The notes under the pieces: generated by a model
What the model was told of the DNA's origin: nothing
The model's database searches: none
Seen by the model: only the letters and a program-made list of their open reading frames with translations
Shown here: positions 11,792 through 21,208 of the stretch, piece by piece
Layout: every line of letters begins with the position of its first letter
Position numbering within the stretch: the stretch's first letter is position 1
Made by a program: the position numbers and the translations under genes
Assembly (NCBI RefSeq): GCF_042453785.1
Contig: NC_091674.1
Coordinates: forward strand, 28,407,501-28,471,500
Direction of reading: 5' to 3'
DNA length: 64,000 nt
Origin: Malus domestica
Lineage: Eukaryota > Streptophyta > Magnoliopsida > Rosales > Rosaceae

Positions 11792-13227
11792 ATGCGTTCC
11801 GTATTGGTATCGAAATGGCAGCGGCTTTTGCTGCAGAATGCAGTCAGTAGTCGGAAATCTCAACGCTTTTTTGTGTTTTTACTCCTCGACAGAGCGCCAC
11901 CCGAGCTGCAAGAGCTGTGTAGTATTGTTTCGGGTGCAATTGGCGGTCTGGATGATTTGGAATCGAGCCTAAATAAACTTACAGCTTCCTTAACATCATC
12001 GCTTGTGACCCAAGTAATCGATTCTTGCAAAAATGAAGCACCCACTAGAAGATTGCTAAGGTTTTTTTCCTGGTGTCATAAGAATTTGGGTTATGGTTTG
12101 TAAGAGAAGGATTACAATTTTGGGATTCGGGTTTGAGGACCACACGGCAATGAACATTGTACTCTCTGATATTGTGAAGGCGGGCTGCGCAATGGCAGCT
12201 TAAACTTTGGTGAAGTTGGGCAAGGAAGATGAGGCATTTGGGTATGTTTAAGAACTTGGACAAGTACAAGTGACCTCAAGACGGTGTTACAGTCACTGCC
12301 AGTGTCAATGCGCTTTGCGCTTGAGGGCACGTTAAAAGAGCAGAAGGGGTTGTTTTGCACCACAGGGATAAGATTGCCGGTATAGAGCCTTGCATTTATA
12401 AGTCTTTTGTATGGATGGTCTGTGCAGGAGAATGTGAAGGAAGCAAGAAGAATCATCAAAGAAATGAAGTCGATTGGGATTATGCCAGACTTGTTTTGCT
12501 ACAACACATTCCTTCGTGGCCTTTGCGTGAGAACTTTAAGCGCAGTTCGTCTGGACTTGTTCCCGAAGAGCTAAATGTTATGATTGAGATGAGGTCTTAT
12601 AGCATTTCTCCAAATTCCATTAGTTACAATATATTGCTTTCTTTTTTGGGAAGAACAAGAATCAAGGAATCTTGTAACATTCTTGAGACTATGAATAACA
12701 GGTTGCTCTCCGGATTGCATTGGCTATTACCTTGTTGCAAGAGTGTTGTATTTGACCGGAAGATTTGGTAAAGGAAATAAGATGGTGGATGAGATGCTTG
12801 AACAGGGCCTACAACTGAATTGTAAGTTCTAATATGATTTGATTGGTGTACTCGTAGGCAAGGAGAGACCACTCTGGAGCTTCTTCAAAGGATGAAGGCA
12901 AGCGCATTAGGTGTATATTGTCCGGTTTATGACGTGCTGATTCCCAAGTTTTGTAGGGGAGGGAACCTTGAAAAGGGTAGAGAGCTTTGGGATGAAGCTG
13001 TATCTATGGGCGTCACTCTTAGCTGCTTGAGCAATTTGTTGGACCCTTCGATCACTGAGGTTTTCAAGCCAACAAGGAATGAGGAAAAACTCCACCTTAC
13101 AGAATGCGCCAATGCAAAGGCTGAGGTGAAAGTTAGAAGGAGGACCGGGAAGACAAAGCAGACGAAGAAGAAGAGAAAGATTTTAAGGGGAATGCTGAAG
13201 AAGAAAAAGAAATCCGCCGCAACTTAA
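11792..13227 (+). pseudogene. Broken PPR protein gene (At5g61370-like)
   Basis: Pentatricopeptide-repeat protein remnant; intact relatives act in organelle RNA processing. The start MRSVLVSKWQRLLLQN and the frame to 12103 are open, then stops and frame changes follow. Recognisable PPR text continues across different frames: EDHTAMNIVLSDIVKAGC near 12136, SIGIMPDLFCYNTFLRGLC near 12470, ISPNSISYNILLS near 12604 and VYDVLIPKFCRGGNLEKGRE near 12925, ending in a basic tail at 13227. I count at least four in-frame stops (for example near 12101, 12200 and 12322) and at least four frameshifts. The neighbouring TOC1 and ERULUS-like genes match the loci that flank At5g61370 in Arabidopsis, which supports the identity. 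A working copy probably lies elsewhere. Sequencing error could explain one or two lesions but not this many. Confidence 0.8.
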
Positions 13228-13797
13228 TTGGTATGCCTGTAACTTATGCAACTGTTGTTTTGGTTTTCTCCTTGGATGTTTTGTTGCCTCATATACTTGT
13301 TTGAACCCTTGGCCAAATGAATTGAATTTGACTTGGGGAGTGGGGATTCGAACTTTGGACCTCATCCAACATCGAATCGAGAAGTATCATTAGATTAATG
13401 GTTGGTCAGTTGAATTCGACGAGGTTGGTGAACCATATAGTTTGTCCATGGTCAAAACTTATGGTGAAACCTAAGAGAAATTTAGGAGACTTGAGAGGGA
13501 TGTGAATCAAAATTTGCTTTCTTTCACTATCTTCACATTTTTGTCATGTTTGTAAACTCTGATAACTCACCGCATTGAGTAAGATTGATTTGGCTGAATT
13601 AATTATTAACCCTTTATTTAGTTGGTTGAATCCAAATTCCTCTTCTTTCCACCTAACTCCGAGCACTTCTGCAAGATTGCACTTTTATTAGATTATTTGG
13701 GGCTGTTCTTATTATTTTTAAATCAAAAGGCCAAATTGCACAAAGTCGTACGTGGTGGCGGTTTATGTACCCTTGTAGTTAAGCTTGCTGCCCCAAC

Positions 13798-14008
13798 AGG
13801 ATCCTCTCAGAATCCTTTTGGTGAGGATCCTAAAGATCCGTGAATCGTATTCGTTCATCGTATATCGTGCGGTCAGTTTTTGTCAAGTACTGTTTATGTT
13901 TAATTTTAAATAAAATTATTTAAAATAATTTCTGACCGTACGATGTACGATGAACAGACATGATTCACAGATTTTCGAGATCCTCACAAAAGGATCTGGA
14001 TTCCTCGC
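13798..14008. mobile_element. MITE family A, copy 1
   Basis: Inverted arms: CCTTTTGGTGAGGATC near 13816 is mirrored by GATCCTCACAAAAGG near 13980, then GTGAATC(G/A)T and a CATCGTA/TACGATG pair closer to the middle. The centre carries TTTAATTTTAAATAAAATTATTTAAA. It is related to the copy at 59752-59945. Confidence 0.65.
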
Positions 14009-14445
14009 TGCCAATCTCAGTCCAAATCAAAGTTTCCATCCGATTCACTTCAACTTCGACCAAATGTGTGCATCACTTTAAGTGCCAGAAGGGACATTCC
14101 AAACCTTTGCTTAAGAGTCAAACGAGCTCAGATGGCTTAAGGTAACCTTTCTACCCTTGCACCTTGTATCATTGCACGCACAATAGATTCTTTTATGTAC
14201 TTAATTTACTATGAAATAAGCATCTATTTCACAGGTAGTTTATTTTTTTAACACGCGACACATTATTTAACAATAATATTATCATGACTAAAATTTAGTT
14301 GCATGAAAGAATATCTCAACGTAAACCTTGTGAACTAAATTCAAATGAACAGTTGGATTTAAATTGACAGCCACAATGGTGTGATTAGGATCTTTTTCAA
14401 CAGAAGGATAATTTTGTGCGAACATGGCTTCTCTGTCCTCCCAGC

Positions 14446-14612
14446 TTTCATACATTCTTATCTCTTCTTATTTATGAAGTCACTCTTAAGTCACGTCAAC
14501 ATTTTATATCACTATTACTTTTTATCTTATTATCTTTATAAAAAAAATTAATATAAAATGTTAACATGCCTTAACTATGACCCGCACAAAATAGAAGGAG
14601 ATATGAGCGTAT
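14446..14612. mobile_element. MITE family B, copy 1
   Basis: TTTCATACATTCTTATCTC is mirrored by GAGATATGAGCGTATGAAA. Both halves share ATTTTATAT and AACATTTTATA words. It is related to 59522-59691. Confidence 0.6.
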
Positions 14613-15288
14613 GAAAACTAGGATCGCAGAAGCCGGGTCCATTTTGTGCAACTCCTAAAAACCTGCTACGATCAGTAAGTTGAAACATGGCACATGGTCC
14701 ATGAGGATGAAGACACTGACATGACTGCTGAGATGGGATCTTGTGGGACACTACCTAAAAAATTAAGTAAAAAGTTTGAGAGGTGGATTCTCTCTCTTTC
14801 TCTCTTCTCGTAGTTACGTTAATGTTTTATATTTATTTTTTTATAGAAACAATAAGACAAAAAATAAAATATGAAAAGAATGATAGGAATGAGATGGTAA
14901 TAGGAGAAAAAAGAATCATCCTTTAAAAAAGATTCTCTCCGGATCAATTTACTCTTAATTTTAGCTCGCAATCAGCGCGGACCTAATAATCATAGTATAA
15001 AAAAATTCGTTTGTTAAAAGAAAAAAAAAATCCATTTCAAAAGAAACTTCGAAATCCAGATCAGACAATAAAATTTAAAAGACGTAAAGCCCCACGACAG
15101 TCGATGTTGGACGCATGTCCTTACATTTCCCCCATTTTTCCAATAATCTCCAATCCTTCCGCCATGCCCCCCTCACTATCTCCCTCTAGGGTTTTACACA
15201 TCCTCACGCCCCTATAACCTCCCCGTACAAATTTACAAATACACCCCCATAAAACACCGAACACACTCGGCCCACAAGGCGATTGGAT

Positions 15289-16671
15289 ATGGGGCAAGAC
15301 AGTCCTTTCGCAGCTCAGAAGCGTACCAGCTCGGGCGGGCTTCCGACCACCACCACTGGAACCTCGGCCAACGGCCGTGCGGGCCGCGCTTACGGAGCCC
15401 TGCCACGTGGACGGCAGATCCAGAAGACATTCAACAACATCAAAATCACCATCCTCTGCGGCTTCGTCACCATCCTCGTCCTCCGCGGCACCATCGGCGT
15501 CGGCAACCTCGGCAGCTCCGAGGCCGACGCCGTCAACCAGAATTTGATCGAAGAGACGAACCGGATCCTCGCCGAGATCCGGTCCGATTCCGACCCCAAC
15601 GATCCGGACGAGCTGACCGAGACCGAGATCAACCCCAACATCACCTACACGCTCGGACCCAAGATCGCGAATTGGGACAAGGAGCGGAAGGATTGGCTCC
15701 GGTTGAATCCGGATTTTCCGAGCTTGGTCAACGGTAAGCCCCGTGTTCTTCTCGTTACTGGGTCTCCCCCTAAGCCTTGTGATAACCCAATTGGGGATCA
15801 TTACTTGTTGAAGGTAATCAAGAACAAAATTGATTACTGTAGACTTCATGGGATTGAAATTGTGTATAATTTAGCTCATTTGGATAAGGAACTCGCCGGG
15901 TATTGGGCGAAATTGCCGTTGATTCGGAGGCTGATGCTTTCGCATCCCGAGGTTGAGTGGATTTGGTGGATGGATAGTGATGCATTGTTTACTGACATGG
16001 TGTTTGAGATTCCGCTGTCCAAGTATGATAGTCATAATCTTGTGATTCATGGGTACCCCGATTTGTTGTTTGATCAGAAGTCGTGGATTGCGCTCAACAC
16101 CGGGAGTTTTCTGTTTAGGAATTGCCAGTGGTCTTTGGATTTGCTTGATGTTTGGGCTCCGATGGGTCCTAAGGGTCCGATAAGGGAGGAGGCCGGGAAG
16201 ATTTTGACGGCTAATTTGAAGGGGAGACCGGCGTTCGAGGCAGATGATCAGTCTGCGTTGATATACCTGTTGCTTTCGCAGAAGGATCGGTGGATGGAGA
16301 AGGTGTATGTTGAGAATTCGTACTATTTGCACGGTTACTGGGCTGGGTTGGTGGATCGGTATGAGGAGATGATTGAGAAGTATCATCCGGGTTTGGGTGA
16401 TGAGAGGTGGCCGTTTGTGACCCACTTCGTGGGTTGCAAGCCCTGTGGAAGTTACGGGGATTACCCGGTGGAGAGGTGCTTGAGCAGCATGGAGAGGGCG
16501 TTTAATTTTGCGGATAACCAGGTGCTTAAGCTGTATGGGTTTAGGCACAGGGGTTTATTGAGCCCTAAGATCAAGAGGATCAGGAACGAGACGGCAGCCC
16601 CTCTAGAGTTTGTTGATCAGTTTGATATTCGGTGGCATCCAGTGCAAGGGGGCAGCGGATCACACAGCTAG
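15289..16671 (+). CDS. XXT5: Xyloglucan 6-xylosyltransferase, GT34 (XXT5-like)
   Basis: Golgi type II membrane enzyme that transfers xylose from UDP-xylose to the glucan backbone of xyloglucan (GT34 family, CAZy). A single exon encodes 460 residues, close to Arabidopsis XXT5. The N-terminal tail ([12 protein letters not shown]) leads into one membrane anchor at about residues 51-70 ([20 protein letters not shown]). The catalytic region begins with [20 protein letters not shown]. The metal-binding DxD motif is D229-S-D231 within [30 protein letters not shown] and [20 protein letters not shown] follow in the family order. The start is the ATG at 15289; an in-frame TTG six bases upstream is not used. 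The anchor region and [20 protein letters not shown] match XXT5 better than XXT1/2. Confidence 0.94.
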   Translation: MGQDSPFAAQKRTSSGGLPTTTTGTSANGRAGRAYGALPRGRQIQKTFNNIKITILCGFVTILVLRGTIGVGNLGSSEADAVNQNLIEETNRILAEIRSDSDPNDPDELTETEINPNITYTLGPKIANWDKERKDWLRLNPDFPSLVNGKPRVLLVTGSPPKPCDNPIGDHYLLKVIKNKIDYCRLHGIEIVYNLAHLDKELAGYWAKLPLIRRLMLSHPEVEWIWWMDSDALFTDMVFEIPLSKYDSHNLVIHGYPDLLFDQKSWIALNTGSFLFRNCQWSLDLLDVWAPMGPKGPIREEAGKILTANLKGRPAFEADDQSALIYLLLSQKDRWMEKVYVENSYYLHGYWAGLVDRYEEMIEKYHPGLGDERWPFVTHFVGCKPCGSYGDYPVERCLSSMERAFNFADNQVLKLYGFRHRGLLSPKIKRIRNETAAPLEFVDQFDIRWHPVQGGSGSHS

Positions 16672-17358
16672 TGAGTAAAACATCCTCGTCACCTCGAATG
16701 TTTGATTATTTGGTAGGTAATGATGTAATACATCAGTTACAGAAGAAGATTTTAAACTCGATTACAGTTCACGTTTACTTTGTATTTCGTCTGTTCAGTT
16801 GTCGTTCTACTTGCTTCCAACTTTCAAGAACGATAGAATAGAATTCTTTTACAATCTTGATATCATTTTGTACTGTGTTCTAGTAAGCCTTAAAGAAGGA
16901 ATTTTATTTATCGACCGCGGTATACTTTCCATTTGAATTTGTTCGAGATTTTCTAGTATGATCCGGTGTACAGGACAATAGAATTTCCGCTATTATGTTC
17001 TCCTTGTAAGTGCATCCATCATAAGCATATTTTCGGTCTAGGGTTTGTCAACTTAGGTTAGTAGTCAGGACTAGGAAGCAACGGTTGTTGAATTCTTGAG
17101 GTAACTAGCTCTGGCGTTTTATGTCAAAAGAGATGCCTTGTTGAGATATGTTGTGCCACTTCAAGTTTTAGTTGTCGCATTGAGCATCGCGTTCGGATGT
17201 CCTCAGCTCTACGACATGCTCTGCTCCGAAGTATTTCGGAAAGGATTCGACGATCTCTACGTGATTGTTTAGATTATCTTGTTCTAGTTTCTGAGATTTC
17301 TACCTGAGCATCAACTATGGATTATCTGGCATTGCTTGTACTTTGTTTCCGAATGTTA
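16672..17358 (+). other. XXT5-like 3' UTR and spacer
   Basis: No open gene. The first few hundred bases are the likely 3' UTR. Nothing further is recognised before the transposon at 17359. Confidence 0.45.
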
Positions 17359-18314
17359 GGCCTCGTTTGGTGAGTCGTATAAGGGATCGGATAGGACTAA
17401 TAATACGGACCCGGTCGTTTGGTGTCCTCTCGTATTAAATAGTCGCCGGATTAATTTATTTAGTAGGGTATGCACCTGCATAATAAACCCTTCCAAAAAG
17501 AATGGATTATTAGTCTGGTTTCCTTCCCTCTCTCACGCACTTCGTTCTCCACGACACCTCCTTTCGCCGTTGGCCCCCTCACCATCGTCGTTCTCCCCGT
17601 CGTCGTTCTTGCCGGCACCGTCAATGCCTATGGACTCCATGTCTTCCTCTGCTACAAGAGCCTCGAGGCTTGGTCGTTGCACATCGAAAGCTTTGAGTCT
17701 GATCCGCTCCCTTAGTTTTTCGCCTGCTCTCTCAAGGCTCGCAAGAACGACATCACTGTTAAGGTCCGTCTTGCAGCTCAATTCGTCGGCGTTTCTGATC
17801 GCGTTTTCTTAACGTTACTTATTTTCTGGAGCTACAGAATTCTGGTGTTGAGCTGAGTTGATTCCATTACTCACTTTGGTTCTTGGTTTTTGATAGACGA
17901 TGTTGATAGTAGCTCCAAGAACAGCAAGGAGATGGGGAGTGAGGGTGTTAGGGGGTGCGACGGAGAGATCTAGGGAAGACAAGACTGAAGAGATGATTAC
18001 AATTTTTTTTCTAATTTTATTTTAAGTTTGATTAAATAAAGGTAGATTTTGTTCTTTTTTAATTTGACCCATTTGGTGGTCGTGAAAATGTAAAAAAAAA
18101 TTATATTTTTTTCCATTAATCATCAATATTTATCTTAAAAGTAATAATACTTTGAATTCCTTATATCCGGTATAGTACCAAACATAGTATAAATAATACG
18201 GTTGTTAGTCTAATACTGCACCAAACGTCAGACAAATTTAGTCTGTACTATTCGATAACTATTTATCATATCCGACTAAAATAGTCAGCACAGTCCGAGC
18301 TGCCAAACGGGACC
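17359..18314. mobile_element. PIF/Tourist-like non-autonomous element, copy 1
   Basis: The left terminus GGCCTCGTTTGG is matched by the inverted right terminus (10 of 12). Flanks are TTA and TTG, a 3-bp target duplication with one change. Subterminal words GGATCGGATAGGACTAATAATA (left) and AATAGTCAGCACAGTC (right) recur in the element at 34103-36616. The interior contains GC-rich, CTC-rich sequence without a credible gene. It serves as an empty-site reference for the larger nested copy. Confidence 0.65.
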
Positions 18315-19498
18315 TTGAGGTCTTGAGAAAATTTAAACTTGGACTTTAAGATGATCAACGAATAAGTACTAAGTAGTTTAGTTACGTTCACCATTTTCTA
18401 AAACTACAACTTGTTTTCAAATTGAATGGCAGTGAAAGTTGGGCAACAACAACAAAGCTTGCAGACTCGAAATCGTACCAATCGTAGGCGGATTGCGCCC
18501 TGTAAATATGTTTCATGCACTCAAGAAACCATAATTATTCGATAATTCAAAACTTATTAATAATTCACATGAACTTAATACAGACATTAACACCCTGCAA
18601 AGAAAATTGAAGGTCCATAATATGTTGCGAAAATTCAGAGACAAACAACGAAGAGGAATGATCAGTCGACCACAGCGAGAGTTTCATGCTCCTTGCCAAA
18701 AACGGCTGCTTCCACGTAGTGGCGTAGTCAGAATTTTCAAATAATAGGATCATAATATCAACAAAAAAAATTCATTGGGCCATTTCGTCGAGCAACTAGT
18801 AGACACCTGCCAATTTCTGTCAACACATGATGCAGTTTATGCCAATATATATCGATAACTACTATTATTTGTAGAGGTTTGTCGAGGGTGGATGCAATAC
18901 AATGGAGTAATGCTGAAGACTGGGAAGGTTTTTCAACTAAATTATTTCATATAAGAAGAGAGAAAATGAAGACAAATATGATAGAAGAAAATAGAAGAAG
19001 TATGAGGAGGACGTTGTAATTTAGTTTGTCTTAGCTGTTTATCGAGATCAAATACAATATACAAACAAATATACATGAGTTTTTTGAAATTATTAGGGTG
19101 ATATCACCTAATAATTCCAATGATGATGATAATGACCTCATGATGACTCCGCCACTGCTTCCACAAGATGTCGCGGCTAGCGGGATGATAATGATACAAA
19201 ATACTCCAGATCACACAAATCTTTTTAACATTTCAAGGCCTTTTTTTTTTTTACTTTTTAATTTTTCAACGTTGGGCCGGCTTTATTGGGCTGATTTTCA
19301 GCTTTATTGGGCTGATTTTTGTTTGAATTTTGTCGTAACCATTAAATAAAATTAAGAGCACTTTTGGTTAAAATTTAGTTATTGAGGCCGTTATCGTTAG
19401 TTTTCCTTGGATTAGCTGATATCACCACCGTTGGAAGACACGGCGGCGATCCAGAGGGCTTCCATGGAGTTTTCTCGAGCTTTTTAGCCGGCTTTAAA
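18315..19498. other. Intergenic, no gene seen
   Basis: AT-rich spacer. GTGGCGTAGTCAGAATTTTC near 18719 resembles the end of a hAT-type element. A short tandem duplication of CTTTATTGGGCTGATTTT occurs at 19281-19318, upstream of the next gene. Confidence 0.4.
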
Positions 19499-20377
19499 AT
19501 GGCGGGCGAGCACTTCGATTCAGCGGGATTCGAATTCAAAAGCATCCCCGAAACCAAACACAAAGAATGGTCCATGGTCGCCATCAGGGACACTCCCTCA
19601 CCCAATACTGACTGCTCCGTCTTCCCTCCAATCAATCACGAAAATCTTCACCATCCATCACAACCCGATCAAAAGCATCCGGACACGTTATCGCCACCGC
19701 CGTCGTCTCCGTCGCTGTCATCTTCTTCGTCGTCGTCGCTGTCGTCATTCTCACCGTCCGATTCCGATGAATCGGGCCCGCTTTCGCCGCTTCCGTCCGA
19801 TACCCTGGTCCGAAAGCCTGGCGAATTCACCACCTGGGTAGGAATTGGCTTTGGGTTACTGCGTTCCAAGGTTTCTGCTATGGCTTCCTCATCTGGGTTC
19901 GATAAAGTTTGGAGTTTTGCCTCTGGCGCGGGAATGGCGGCTGTTGTGTTCGTGTTATGGTCCTTGTTCTTGCGGGCTCGGCAAAGGCGGTATCGGAATC
20001 ATTTGAAATCGATCCGCAAAGAGAAAGACGAGGTTAGTTTATCATCCAATGGCTTGAATTTAGATGTTGCCTACCAAATGTTTGATGCATTGCTCCAAAT
20101 TTGATTGCCTTTTATGTGTTCGATGGAATGCCAATGTGGGTGCTGAAAACTTTATGCTGGAAGCGATTTTCGAGCTTCCTTTTATTTCTTGTTGGTTTGT
20201 ATGATTGCTTGAAGTTGATATCTTGTTTGTTACTGTCAATGTAGCCTTTGTCTGTGTACTGAATTGTTTGAGTTGATGCATTTGCAGAAAATCAATAAAC
20301 TGCTGCACCAAATCGCGCAGATGAACGAAGTTCTGGTAGCTCGGCATAAAGCTCTCGCTTCCAAACTGGCTAATTGA
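19499..20377 (+). CDS. Small single-span membrane protein, function unknown
   Basis: Two exons, 19499-20032 and 20288-20377, joined at GT/AG without frame change, give 207 residues. I do not recognise a named family. The order is: an N-terminal segment MAGEHFDSAGFEFKSI, a long Ser/Pro/Asp-rich low-complexity stretch (about residues 60-105), a conserved-looking WVGIGFGLLRSKV, a hydrophobic helix AAVVFVLWSLFLRA, a basic stretch RQRRYRNHLKSIRKEKDE, and a short C-terminal coiled-coil-like helix (KINKLLHQIAQMNEVLVARH). The coding start is the first ATG in frame. Its position between the PPR pseudogene and the ERULUS-like kinase suggests, by collinearity, the uncharacterised Arabidopsis gene At5g61360; this is inference. 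Splicing is supported because the read-through frame runs only 24 codons into the intron. Confidence 0.75.
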
Positions 20378-21208
20378 ATAGAGAAATATAACATCTTTAG
20401 CTGCTAGGTTGCTACTGAATTCGTGAAATTAGGATTGACAGCGCAATAACAGAGCTGCAAAACATCGCGCAGTAGACTTGCAATGGCACTCCGATGCTCC
20501 AGTCATCGCTGAGGAGGGAGGACATATCTCAAGTTGAAGCACGTATAACGGAAATGCCGGTACAAGTTTGAGCTCTGCAAACAATTTTGGGTGGAGAAAA
20601 CAAGTTTGGTACCCGAGCTTCGGAGTTTCGAACATATAGCGGAGAAACTTTGATGCACAATATTCTTTATGTATGGAAGTCACACAGTCTTGTAAGTTTT
20701 GCTTGCATTTTAGTTCATGGTTTATGAAGCCAGTTGAAATATCTTGTGTATATTTGGTTTGGGGCTCTTTATGTGCATATGATTTGACAAATTTTAGCAT
20801 TAATTAAAAGTTTAAGCTCATGAGTTCATCCTCGTTTAATTTTTCGTTAAGATGCAGTTTAATTTTCCCGGAAAGATCACGGTGTTTGCGTTCGAGTCCT
20901 CGACAGTACGCAGTCACAGATATGATGTTAAAGCTCAAAACATACGGATAATTCTATAGATTGATAAAGTTCAAAACAAACTGCTTGGACAACTTAGCAG
21001 GCAATCACTAACATCTTACTGAGTTAATAAAAACCAAGAAAGAGAGACCTATCTAAGAAGCTTTTTCCCAAACTGTGAACTAACAGTTCAATCGACGCCA
21101 TTTTTACTTTGATTCGTGTCGATGCTCGTCATACTGCTAAAGTGGAGCATGGAACTCGAACCAGTAGGAACCAGAAGTGCGAGAAGAAAATCGGAACTAG
21201 GGCGAATT
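20378..21208. other. Intergenic between convergent genes
   Basis: Probably the 3' UTRs of the small membrane protein gene (+) and the receptor kinase gene (-), which face each other here. No further gene is seen. Confidence 0.45.

Larger units (their letters stand above)
13228..15288. other. Intergenic with MITEs and SINE-like fragment
   Basis: No gene is seen. It holds a box B-like AGTTCGAATCCCC on the minus strand near 13340 (possible SINE), two MITEs listed separately, and AT-rich spacer. The last 150 bp, rich in C and lacking ATGs, is the likely 5' UTR of the xylosyltransferase gene. Confidence 0.5.

Noticed and set aside
15121-15849. 242-codon frame antisense to the xylosyltransferase
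   Set aside because: Composition follows the GC-rich sense codons and no homology is recognised; a shadow frame.
17470-17812. Short Ser/Val-rich frames inside the PIF-like element
   Set aside because: They lack family similarity and are not preserved in the related copy at 34103-36616.
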